64,000 bases of DNA from JANQFV01 sp964468185 (GTDB lineage: Bacteria; Planctomycetota; Phycisphaerae; UBA1845; Fen-1342): assembly GCA_964468185.1 (NCBI GenBank), contig CAYXTR010000013.1, forward strand, positions 1-64,000, given 5' to 3'. Shown piece by piece: positions 18,584 through 26,149 of the stretch. Numbering within the stretch: the stretch's first letter is position 1; each line of letters starts with the position of its first letter. The translations under genes and the position numbers were made by a program. The notes beneath the pieces are model-generated. The model ran no database searches. It worked only from the letters and a program-made list of their open reading frames with translations, and was not told where the DNA came from.

Positions 18584-18652
18584 AGTGGGGGCGATTGTGG
18601 GGGGAGGGAGAGACGATGGCAAGCGGGGGGCGAGGATCTGAGGATTGGCGCC

Positions 18653-18710
18653 ACATTGCTGACCGGTGGGAGGTCGGTCCCCCGCATCACTGACCGACCA
18701 GAGGTCGGTC
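18653..18710. repeat. two imperfect repeats containing inverted repeats
   Basis: Two copies of a roughly 30-bp unit follow each other (about 18653-18680 and 18683-18713), each with a CTGACCG arm and an AGGTCGGTC arm. In the second, GACCGACC (18692-18699) and GGTCGGTC (18703-18710) form a perfect 8-bp stem with a 3-nt loop. The unit sits in the 180-bp gap after the guaA stop and before the Gfo/Idh start. It could be the guaA terminator or part of a dispersed intergenic repeat. Confidence 0.5.
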
Positions 18711-18763
18711 GTCCACGTGCGGGCCGGAGGTACATGCTACCTGGGAGGCCGGAGGCGACTTGC

Positions 18764-20317
18764 CTACTGCCACTCAATCGTGCTTGGGGGCTTGCTGGAG
18801 ATGTCGTAGGCCACGCGGTTTACGCCGCGGACTTCGTTGATGATGCGGTTGCTGATGGTGGCGAGCACTTCGTAGTCGATGTGCACCCAGTCCGCGGTCA
18901 TGAAGTCCTTGCTCTCGACCAGCCGAATGACGATCAGACTCTGCCCCTCGTACGAACGGCCATCCCCCATCACGCCGACACTCGCCACCGGCACGAGCAC
19001 GGCGAAGCCCTGCGCGACCTTGCGATACCACCCCGCCGCGGTTAGCTCCTCCAGCAGGATTTCATCCGCCGAACGCAGCACGTCGAGCGCTGGCTCATTC
19101 ACGGCGCCCGCGATGCGCACCGCCAGTCCCGGACCGGGGAACGGGTGTCGCCAGACCAGCGCCTCTGGCAAGCCGAGCGCCTCGCCCACCAGCCGGACTT
19201 CGTCTTTGAATAATTGCCGCAGCGGCTCGACCAGCTCAAACCCGAGCTCCGCCGGCAGGCCGCCGACGTTGTGGTGCGACTTGATGACGGCGGCGTGGCC
19301 GGTGGGCCCGTGGCCCGACTCGATCACGTCCGGGTAGATCGTGCCCTGCGCCAGGAAGTGTGCCCCTTCGATCGACTCCGCCTCCTGCTTGAACACCGCG
19401 ATAAATTCATGCCCGATGATCCGCCGCTTCTCCTGTGGATCGAGCACGCCGGCGAGCTTGTCGAGAAACCGTCGGCGGGCATCAACGACACGCAATTGCA
19501 TGCCGAAATGGTCGCGGAACGTCAGTTCGACCATCTCGGCTTCGCGTCGCCGGAGCAGGCCGTTGTCCACGAAGATGTTAATCAGGCGGTCGCCGATGGC
19601 ACGGTGCACGAGAGCGGCTGTTACGCTGCTGTCGACGCCGCCGGACAGGCCGCAGATGACGCGGTCGTTGGGGCCGACCTGACTGCGAATATCCTCAACG
19701 GCAGACTCGATGACCCGCTCAACGCGCCATTCGCCCCGACAGCCGCAGATGTCATATACGAAGTTGCGAATGATTTGCTCGCCTTGTGGCGTGTGGGTGA
19801 CTTCGGGGTGAAACTGGACGCCGAAGACCGGCCGGTCGCGATGGCGCACAGCGGCCACGGGGCAGCCGGGCGTGCGGGCGATAGGTTCGAAGATGTCGGG
19901 CACTTCGGTGACGACGTCGCCATGACTCATCCAGACGGGCATGTGCTCCTTGAGATGCGCGAGCACCCCGACGCGTTGCAGCACGGTGAGCTGTACGCGT
20001 CCATACTCGCGCGTCTCTCCCGGATGCACGGTGCCGCCCAGGATCTTGCACGCCATGTGCATGCCATAGCAGATACCGAGCACAGGTACGCCGAGTTCGA
20101 ATATGCCGGGATTGCACTGCGGGGCGTTATCGTCGTAGACGCTGGCGGGGCTGCCGGACAGGATGATGCCCTTCACTCCGAGTGCGCGCAGCCGCTCGGG
20201 CGACGTATTGGGTGCCAGTAGTTCGCTGTAGACGTGGCTTTCACGTACACGGCGGGCGATCAGTTGTGAATACTGACTGCCGAAGTCGAGAATGGCGATC
20301 GTTTCGCGCGGTTGCAT
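18764..20317 (-). CDS. guaA: GMP synthase (glutamine-hydrolysing)
   Basis: 517 residues, normal length. Converts XMP to GMP using ATP and glutamine, the last step of guanine nucleotide synthesis. The N-terminal class I glutamine amidotransferase has its nucleophile Cys in GICYGMHM and the His/Glu pair in FGVQFHPEVTHT. The ATP pyrophosphatase domain carries the P-loop GGVDSSVTAAL, and the C-terminal dimerisation domain ends SSKPPSTIEWQ. It starts at MQPRETIAILDFGSQYSQL, right at the beginning of the fold. Confidence 0.97.
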   Translation of the reverse strand: MQPRETIAILDFGSQYSQLIARRVRESHVYSELLAPNTSPERLRALGVKGIILSGSPASVYDDNAPQCNPGIFELGVPVLGICYGMHMACKILGGTVHPGETREYGRVQLTVLQRVGVLAHLKEHMPVWMSHGDVVTEVPDIFEPIARTPGCPVAAVRHRDRPVFGVQFHPEVTHTPQGEQIIRNFVYDICGCRGEWRVERVIESAVEDIRSQVGPNDRVICGLSGGVDSSVTAALVHRAIGDRLINIFVDNGLLRRREAEMVELTFRDHFGMQLRVVDARRRFLDKLAGVLDPQEKRRIIGHEFIAVFKQEAESIEGAHFLAQGTIYPDVIESGHGPTGHAAVIKSHHNVGGLPAELGFELVEPLRQLFKDEVRLVGEALGLPEALVWRHPFPGPGLAVRIAGAVNEPALDVLRSADEILLEELTAAGWYRKVAQGFAVLVPVASVGVMGDGRSYEGQSLIVIRLVESKDFMTADWVHIDYEVLATISNRIINEVRGVNRVAYDISSKPPSTIEWQ

Positions 20318-20348
20318 GGCGTTTCGATACCGCGCCGCGCGACCGGGG

Positions 20349-22466
20349 TCAATCGTTGTCGGTCGTGATCCGCGGCGCCGGGCCGCGGGTCATCGGCGTA
20401 CGCGGATAGATGCTCCGCGGAGCGTCCGCGCGCTTTTCCGGATCGACTTCCGTTGATTCCGACGACGATTCCGAGGGCGATGGCTCCCCCGGACGGGCCT
20501 CCGCCGGCGGCTCCGTGCTCACTGGCTCAGCAGGTGGTGGTGCCAGTGGGATCGCCGGTTCCGGGGCACTCGGTTGATTCGCGTCGCTGGGGAACGTCGG
20601 TTGCGCGGGCCGCGGCGGTCCGCCGGCCAAACGGGCACGCGAGCGACGCGTCTCCGGCGGCGGTGGCTTTGAGCCGGCATGCTCCACGGCCAGATGGGCC
20701 AGAATCAGCGGCGTGACCCAGACCAGGTAGGTGCCCGCCCCGAATTCGCTGACGAGTAGCCCGCCACTCAGCACGACGAGCAGCGCACTGACGAGATATC
20801 GCGGATCCCGCCGCTGGTGCGACAGCATCAGCAGCGCCATCCAGATCGTCAGCAGCCCGACCACAACCTTCCCAATCCGCCGAATCATGACCCAGCGGCC
20901 TTCCATCGGCGGCGGGCCACCCCAGAAGTGCCACGTGCCGGCAATCTGTGGCTGCGGGCGGGCGGCTGGGATCCAGGTCGCCTCGAGCAATGTCCGCGTG
21001 TGGACGAGGAAACGTGTCCAGTCGCTCGCCTCGGCGGCCTCGCGGACATACGCGTTCCGCACCACGTCCCGCGCGTTGCCGGTTGCGCGGATCTGTGTGA
21101 ACGCGATCTCCGCCTCCGGGATTTGTTCCACGTTGAGTGCGAGCGTGTCACTGCTGATAAGCCAATCCCAGAGCGGGGCGGTGGCGGGCCCGGCCTCTTC
21201 GGTGGGTTGCGTAGCGATACTGAGTCGTTCCAGTTCGAGTGTGCCATCGGTGCCCACACGGGCGGCGTACGTCGGCTGCTCACCTGCCATCTGGAGCGCG
21301 CCATCCGCCCGCGGCGGTGCTGGCGAAACGAACGCCAGGATGCCTGCCACGCACAATGCAACACCACCCAACAGCCCGACAATGCTGCCGACAACGTGTG
21401 CCGCGCCCTGACGGAAGAAGTGCAGGAGTAACACCGGTACCGCCAGCCACGCCCAAGGCCACGCCGCGCCCGCCAGAACCGCCACGAGCATGCCCAGCAG
21501 ACTGCGCACGCCGGGAACGAGCGAGAATGCGACTGCCCAGGTCAGCAACAGCGTAGCGATCATGATGTCGGGTTGTGGCAGACACTCCAGTGTGCCCGGG
21601 AACAGGCAGAACATGACGACCATGCCACGCGCCATCGGGCCCGAATGCAGTTGTTGTCCGATAACCAGCAATCCCGCCAATACTCCCAGAAACAGCAATG
21701 CGTTGACCAGGCGGGCGGCTGGCAGGTCGGCGTCTTCAAGCCACGTTTCCCGTGACTGCCACCAGTCGCGATCCTCCCACGTCAGTGGCCGCGAAGTGCC
21801 CGTTTCCGGATCCAGCAGATCGGGCTTGATGACCTGCACGGCCCCGCCGTAGGTGAGATACAGCAGCGGATTACGCGACTCGTAAGCCGGTGCCTCGCCA
21901 TAGGGCAGATGGCCGGTTTCAGCCGTGATCAGGCCGCCGACGACGGCATCGCGGGAGGCTGTGGATAGGGGGGCAGTGGCGATGTCGTAGAAGGAGACAG
22001 CCAGCGCGACCAGTAGCATGACCGCCCGCACGCCGTGGGACACCGTTACCGGGTTCTCCACCGGCCCCGTCGCAACGACGCGGGACAGGCCGCGCAGCAG
22101 CCAGTACAGCATGGCCACCGTCAGGCCCAGGTAGGCCCACCATAGCCAGGAGTGCCCCGCCCACGTCCCCGCAACACCGCGGAGCGCCAGTAGCAGGCAC
22201 ATCGCCGCCAGGATCTTTCCGTCAGCGTTGTGTAGCCAGTACTTGAACTGGACGCGAATCGTCATCAGCAGGATGGCGATCGCGCCGAACCAGCAGACGG
22301 TGGGCCAGGAGAGGTCGGGCCAGAACTCGGACGTTTGTTCCAGGGCCGCTGCCTGCACGCCAGCGGGCTGGGTCGTGCTGACGGTAGTGCTGCCACCCAG
22401 CGCGACACCTGAACACGCCGTCACCACGAGAACAGAGCACCAGAATTGCCAGTTGGATTTGATCAT
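20349..22466 (-). CDS. GT-C/GT87-like multi-pass membrane protein
   Basis: 705 residues from the ATG at 22466 (MIKSNWQFWCSVLVVTACSG), chosen because the frame open to 22559 adds a polar N terminus before the first helix. About ten membrane helices are followed by a soluble, Pro-rich C terminus. A conserved-looking extracytoplasmic segment (YGGAVQVIKPDLLDPETG, then a WEDRDWWQ stretch) sits between helices. The layout resembles GT87-like mannosyl- or polyprenyl-phosphate-sugar transferases, but no catalytic motif is certain. It is 31 bp upstream of guaA on the same strand. Its role is unknown. Confidence 0.65.
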   Translation of the reverse strand: MIKSNWQFWCSVLVVTACSGVALGGSTTVSTTQPAGVQAAALEQTSEFWPDLSWPTVCWFGAIAILLMTIRVQFKYWLHNADGKILAAMCLLLALRGVAGTWAGHSWLWWAYLGLTVAMLYWLLRGLSRVVATGPVENPVTVSHGVRAVMLLVALAVSFYDIATAPLSTASRDAVVGGLITAETGHLPYGEAPAYESRNPLLYLTYGGAVQVIKPDLLDPETGTSRPLTWEDRDWWQSRETWLEDADLPAARLVNALLFLGVLAGLLVIGQQLHSGPMARGMVVMFCLFPGTLECLPQPDIMIATLLLTWAVAFSLVPGVRSLLGMLVAVLAGAAWPWAWLAVPVLLLHFFRQGAAHVVGSIVGLLGGVALCVAGILAFVSPAPPRADGALQMAGEQPTYAARVGTDGTLELERLSIATQPTEEAGPATAPLWDWLISSDTLALNVEQIPEAEIAFTQIRATGNARDVVRNAYVREAAEASDWTRFLVHTRTLLEATWIPAARPQPQIAGTWHFWGGPPPMEGRWVMIRRIGKVVVGLLTIWMALLMLSHQRRDPRYLVSALLVVLSGGLLVSEFGAGTYLVWVTPLILAHLAVEHAGSKPPPPETRRSRARLAGGPPRPAQPTFPSDANQPSAPEPAIPLAPPPAEPVSTEPPAEARPGEPSPSESSSESTEVDPEKRADAPRSIYPRTPMTRGPAPRITTDND

Positions 22467-22816
22467 CTTCAGCCACCCGCTGCTGTTAACCTTGTTGCCG
22501 CGCCGCAACATCCGTTGCTGCGAAAGCACCATCCTATTCGCGTTTTCACGCTTCGCCAACTATTCAGACCCGAAGTCGTCCGTTTGGCCGTCGACGAACT
22601 TACACGCTGCCCCGCTCCCGCATTGCGGCGACGATGCCCCTGTGCATCTCCAAAAACGGTCTTCACGCGTTCCTCACATGGGATTTCGGTGAAATAGCTG
22701 GAAGATTCGTGCGAATAGAAGGCGCGCTACGTGCTGAACGCGTGCCGATCGCGGGCGGCGAATCGGTGTGGGGTTGGCGACCGCCGACCTGAGATACGAA
22801 CAAGGAGAAGCCGTAG
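22467..22816. other. 350-bp intergenic region between divergent genes
   Basis: This gap separates the membrane protein (minus) and the beta-solenoid lipoprotein (plus). It must hold both promoters. The only clear signal is the AAGGAG ribosome-binding site at 22801-22806, about ten nt before the lipoprotein ATG. No tRNA, small ORF with a good start, or recognisable riboswitch was found. Confidence 0.6.
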
Positions 22817-23845
22817 ATGAGATTGAGGAAGCAAGTCGTCATTTGTTTGCTCGTGGCGGGACTGAGCGTCATCTGTGGATGCCCCTGGGAGCCGCTGGCG
22901 GAGCGTGCAGAAGAGGAATTCGACCTGAGCCTGGCATCAGATGGGATCACGACCGTCGAGATTGAGTGGATCAACGGCGGCATCGCCGTTGCGCTCGACG
23001 ACACCGCGACTGAGATCACCGCCACCGGTACCAAGTTCGCCATCGCGGGTACAACCGCAACAGCTGAGGAAGCCGTCCAGGATATCACGGTCGAACTGAC
23101 CGCTGACGCAGAGGATCCAACGCTCGCCCGTCTCGTGCTCGACTGGCCGACACCCCCAACGCTGACCCGGGGGGCCGACGTCGAGTTGGTGCTGCCCGCT
23201 GGCGTCACGTTGGTGATCGATTCGGCCAACGGCGATGTCGAGGTCGAGGACAACATCGGGCCGGTGACGATCGCGCTCGCGAACGGGGATGTCGATGTGA
23301 TCAACAATGAGGGCGATGTCACGATAACACTTGGTAACGGAGACCTGCTGATCAATGGCGCCGCCGGCGACACGCTGCTGGAGGTCGGCAATGGCGATCT
23401 GAATATCACCGATTGTGTCGGCGCGCTCGACGTCGACCTGGGCAATGGCGACCTGGATATCACAAATCAGCAAGGTGACGTGGAGGCGAACCTCGGTTTT
23501 GGTTCGCTGACTGTGACGAGTGCGGCGGGGGACGTGAAGGCCGACGTGGCGGTGGGCGAGATTGACATTGCTGCAGCACCTGCCGAGAACGGCACGGTGG
23601 CTGCTGAAGTCGCAACCGGGGACATCCGCATTCGTGTGCCGGCGGACTTTGCTGCCTCGCTCCTGTTGGAGACGAGCATCGTCGGTCAGGTCAACGCCGA
23701 TCTCACACACTTCGATGTAGACCCTGATTCGCTCGTCGAGGAGCGGACCGAGGTGCGGGCGACGCTTAACGGCGGCGGCGGCACGATCAGCGCAGATATC
23801 GCGACCGGCGAAATCGACTTCGGCGCGTCAGACACGGGGTCGTAG
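22817..23845 (+). CDS. putative beta-solenoid lipoprotein (DUF4097-like)
   Basis: 342 residues. Lipoprotein signal with lipobox VICGC (Cys at about 22). Residues 130-300 are short repeated beta strands with the phrase NGD recurring every ~20 residues (ANGDVEV, ANGDVDVIN, GNGDLLING, GNGDLNITD, GNGDLDITN), the pattern of DUF4097-type beta-helix proteins. A strong AAGGAG site lies ~10 nt before the ATG. Such proteins are thought to be surface adhesins or sensors; the role is not established. It is convergent with the QueD-family gene, with a hairpin between. Confidence 0.78.
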   Translation: MRLRKQVVICLLVAGLSVICGCPWEPLAERAEEEFDLSLASDGITTVEIEWINGGIAVALDDTATEITATGTKFAIAGTTATAEEAVQDITVELTADAEDPTLARLVLDWPTPPTLTRGADVELVLPAGVTLVIDSANGDVEVEDNIGPVTIALANGDVDVINNEGDVTITLGNGDLLINGAAGDTLLEVGNGDLNITDCVGALDVDLGNGDLDITNQQGDVEANLGFGSLTVTSAAGDVKADVAVGEIDIAAAPAENGTVAAEVATGDIRIRVPADFAASLLLETSIVGQVNADLTHFDVDPDSLVEERTEVRATLNGGGGTISADIATGEIDFGASDTGS

Positions 23846-23907
23846 CCGACATCGTTCAAGCTTGAAGAGCATGTGCGAGCGGGTGTTGGGTTTCCGTGAT
23901 GCGCATC

Positions 23908-23941
23908 GGCGGGCAGTGGCATTCCGGTGTCGCTGCCCGCC
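23908..23941. terminator. hairpin between convergent genes
   Basis: GGCGGGCAG (23908-23916) and CTGCCCGCC (23933-23941) form a perfect 9-bp stem with a 16-nt loop, halfway between the plus-strand lipoprotein gene (stop 23845) and the minus-strand gene ending at 23960. The place and stem strength fit a bidirectional terminator. Confidence 0.55.
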
Positions 23942-23959
23942 ATGTTGTTGGGCGCGCGG

Positions 23960-24325
23960 TCAGAGGCAGAAACTGGCGAAGCAACCGGGCTCTTCCTCGA
24001 CTTCAACGCGGGCGAGGTGGGCGGCAGGGCGGAGGTTGTGTGGAAGCCGGTCTGCGATATAGCGAGCCACGCGCTCCGCGGATGCGCTGCCGCCCAGAAA
24101 CGGCTCCACATCATTCAATGTCGTAGCGGCCAACTCCGTCAGGACCGCCCGCAGCCGCTCCCGAACGTCCACAAAATCGACCAGTAGACCCGCTTCATCG
24201 AGCGCGGGGCCGGTGTACGTTACCCGGACCTGCCAGTTGTGTGCGTGCGGCGTCTCGGACGTCCCGTCTGCGAAGCGCAGATAATGCGTGGCCTCAAACT
24301 GCTCGTGAACAGCAATCTCATACAT
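23960..24325 (-). CDS. QueD/PTPS-family protein with altered active site
   Basis: 121 residues, the size of 6-carboxytetrahydropterin synthase. The zinc histidines are visible: H14 in FEATHYL and H27/H29 in PHAHNW, with VDFVDVRERLRAVL and VEVEEEPGCFASF further on. The usual catalytic Cys four residues before the HxH pair is Ser (S23), and the LDH of the Asp/His pair is LAA (L65-A66-A67). Loss of these residues suggests either a non-canonical pterin or deazapurine enzyme, or a non-catalytic homolog. The family assignment is good; the reaction is uncertain. Confidence 0.8.
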   Translation of the reverse strand: MYEIAVHEQFEATHYLRFADGTSETPHAHNWQVRVTYTGPALDEAGLLVDFVDVRERLRAVLTELAATTLNDVEPFLGGSASAERVARYIADRLPHNLRPAAHLARVEVEEEPGCFASFCL

Positions 24326-24413
24326 CGTAGCTCACCGGTTTCGGTATGGTGCTGCGGCAAATCCGACCGCGCTCCGATCAGAAGAGTATATTCGCTTGGA
24401 CGCGGAGATCACC

Positions 24414-24656
24414 ATGTGGCGGCTGCCAACAAGATTCAAACCCAGCGCGTGCCGACTGTGGCGCTACACCGCATTCTTGCTGGCGGCCATCGCGCTCACG
24501 CTCACGGCGTGCAGCCTGCGAGATAACCCCCATTACAACCCTTACGCTCCGACCGACCGCGCACCGACCCTCCTGCAACGCACCGATCAGGCCGCAGAGC
24601 TGCCATGCGAGGCGCTCGACAACCTAGACCGCCTGATCGAGAATGTCGTCTACTGA
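24414..24656 (+). CDS. small putative lipoprotein
   Basis: 80 residues from the ATG at 24414 (an ATG at 24396 is also possible). A signal segment with a lipobox-like LTLTAC is followed by a short polar stretch. No family recognised. It lies just upstream of the metallophosphoesterase gene in the same direction. The short length and weak start context leave moderate doubt. Confidence 0.5.
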   Translation: MWRLPTRFKPSACRLWRYTAFLLAAIALTLTACSLRDNPHYNPYAPTDRAPTLLQRTDQAAELPCEALDNLDRLIENVVY

Positions 24657-24734
24657 CGCCAAGCGGCGCACCTGAGCGATCCGAATCCCGGCTACTTCAC
24701 CTCCGCCGTTTCGCACGGCCCCGGATTGGACGGC

Positions 24735-25574
24735 ATGCAGATCTGCTTCACCAGCGACTTGCACGGCGAGCCTTTGCTCTATGACCAACTCGAGGAACTG
24801 CTACGCGCTGAAAGGCCCGATTTGCTGATTCTCGGTGGCGACCTGTTGGCCGACGGCGAGCCGGATGATCCGGTCAGCACGCAACTTGCGCACATCGACC
24901 GCTTCTTCATGCCGCGTATTCGGACTTGGCGGACCATGAATCCGAGGCTGCGGGTGGCGTGCCTGCCTGGTAACCACGAGTGGGCCCCCAGCGCCGACAG
25001 CCTGGCAGCGTACGAACGCGACGGCATGATCACGTTCTTACAGCCCGATGCGATTCGCGAGATTAACGACCTGCGACTGGTTGGGTATGCCTGTGTCCCC
25101 GCGACGCCGCACTGGGTCAAGGACTTCGAGCGGCTCGATCGGCCGGGTGACCCCATGCCGAACTGTGTGGGTGTCACGTGGGACGGGAACTACCAGCGAA
25201 TCAAAGGCGTCGAGCCCGGCGAGCACTATGGTGGACATGGCTCGATTGCCGACGAATTAGCGCACATTCCCACCGTCCCGCCCCCCTGGATCTTTGTCTG
25301 CCACGGACCGCCCCACAACACGCAGCTCGATCGGGTGTCAGGCGAGCCGCAACCGCTCGGCTCCCGTGCCATCCGGGACTTCATACTCGCGCGTCAGCCG
25401 TTATGCAGCCTGCACGGACACGTCCACGAATCCCCGCGACTGACCGGTCACTTCACTCACCGCTTGGGCAACACCCTTTGCGTGAATCCCGGCCAGAGCC
25501 ACGCGCGGCTCTACGCCGTGCTGTTCGAGAGTGACGCCCCCGCCGCCACGATTCGCCACACGGTGTTCACATGA
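24735..25574 (+). CDS. metallophosphoesterase
   Basis: 279 residues from the ATG at 24735; a TTG at 24726 is in frame. Motifs of the calcineurin-like phosphoesterase fold occur in order: DLH (TSDLHGEP), GGDLLADG, GNHEW, CHGPPHNTQLDR and GHVHES, which bind the dimetal centre. The length is typical for small cytoplasmic phosphatases or nucleotide phosphoesterases; the substrate is unknown. Its stop overlaps the aroK start in an ATGA junction, so the genes are co-translated. Confidence 0.88.
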   Translation: MQICFTSDLHGEPLLYDQLEELLRAERPDLLILGGDLLADGEPDDPVSTQLAHIDRFFMPRIRTWRTMNPRLRVACLPGNHEWAPSADSLAAYERDGMITFLQPDAIREINDLRLVGYACVPATPHWVKDFERLDRPGDPMPNCVGVTWDGNYQRIKGVEPGEHYGGHGSIADELAHIPTVPPPWIFVCHGPPHNTQLDRVSGEPQPLGSRAIRDFILARQPLCSLHGHVHESPRLTGHFTHRLGNTLCVNPGQSHARLYAVLFESDAPAATIRHTVFT

Positions 25575-26149
25575 GCCCGTCCACATCAAACAGCCGCATC
25601 ATACCGGCTCGAAATCTTGTTCTCGTTGGCTATCGTGGCAGTGGCAAGACGCAAGTCGGACTGCTTCTAGCGCGCCAATCTGGCTGGCAGTTCGTTGACA
25701 CGGACCGCCTGGTCGAGCAGGCCGCCGGCTGCACCATTAGCGAAATCTTCGCCCGCTCCGGCGAGACCACGTTTCGAAACCTGGAGTCACAGGCCATCGC
25801 AGATGCAGTCGATGGAGCGCAGCGCGTTATCAGCGTCGGCGGCGGTGGTGTTCTGCGCGAGGAGAACCGGCAGCGCCTGGCGGGCGCCGGCGTTTGCTGC
25901 TGGCTGACGGCACCGCCCGGGGAACTGGCACGCCGCATGGCTGCGGACCCGCGCCACGCGACTACGCGCCCTCCATTGACCGATCGCGACCCGACTGACG
26001 AGATCGTTCACTTGCTCAAGCAGCGGGAACCGTTGTACGCTGCCCTTGCCGACCATGTAATCGACACGACGGGTCAGTCGGTAGAACAGGTGGCCGAAGC
26101 GGTCTTGGCCGCCCTGCACGAAACAGACCAGTCCGCGGACGCTTCGTGA
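25571..26149 (+). CDS. aroK: shikimate kinase
   Basis: 192 residues. Phosphorylates shikimate at the 3-OH, fifth step of chorismate synthesis, using ATP. Walker A GYRGSGKT, the VDTDRLVEQ shikimate-binding Asp, RNLESQAI, and the glycine-rich GGGGVLREENR substrate loop are all present; the lid Arg lies near ADPRHATTRPPL. Starts in an ATGA overlap with the phosphoesterase and runs into the prepilin peptidase start (TGATG). Confidence 0.93.
   Translation: MSPSTSNSRIIPARNLVLVGYRGSGKTQVGLLLARQSGWQFVDTDRLVEQAAGCTISEIFARSGETTFRNLESQAIADAVDGAQRVISVGGGGVLREENRQRLAGAGVCCWLTAPPGELARRMAADPRHATTRPPLTDRDPTDEIVHLLKQREPLYAALADHVIDTTGQSVEQVAEAVLAALHETDQSADAS

Noticed and set aside
19214..20221. 335-residue plus-strand ORF over guaA
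   Set aside because: Antisense to GuaA, whose motifs are complete; composition fits a shadow frame.
22937..23710. 257-residue minus-strand ORF over the NGD-repeat lipoprotein
   Set aside because: Arises from repetitive codons of the real gene; no signal or motif.
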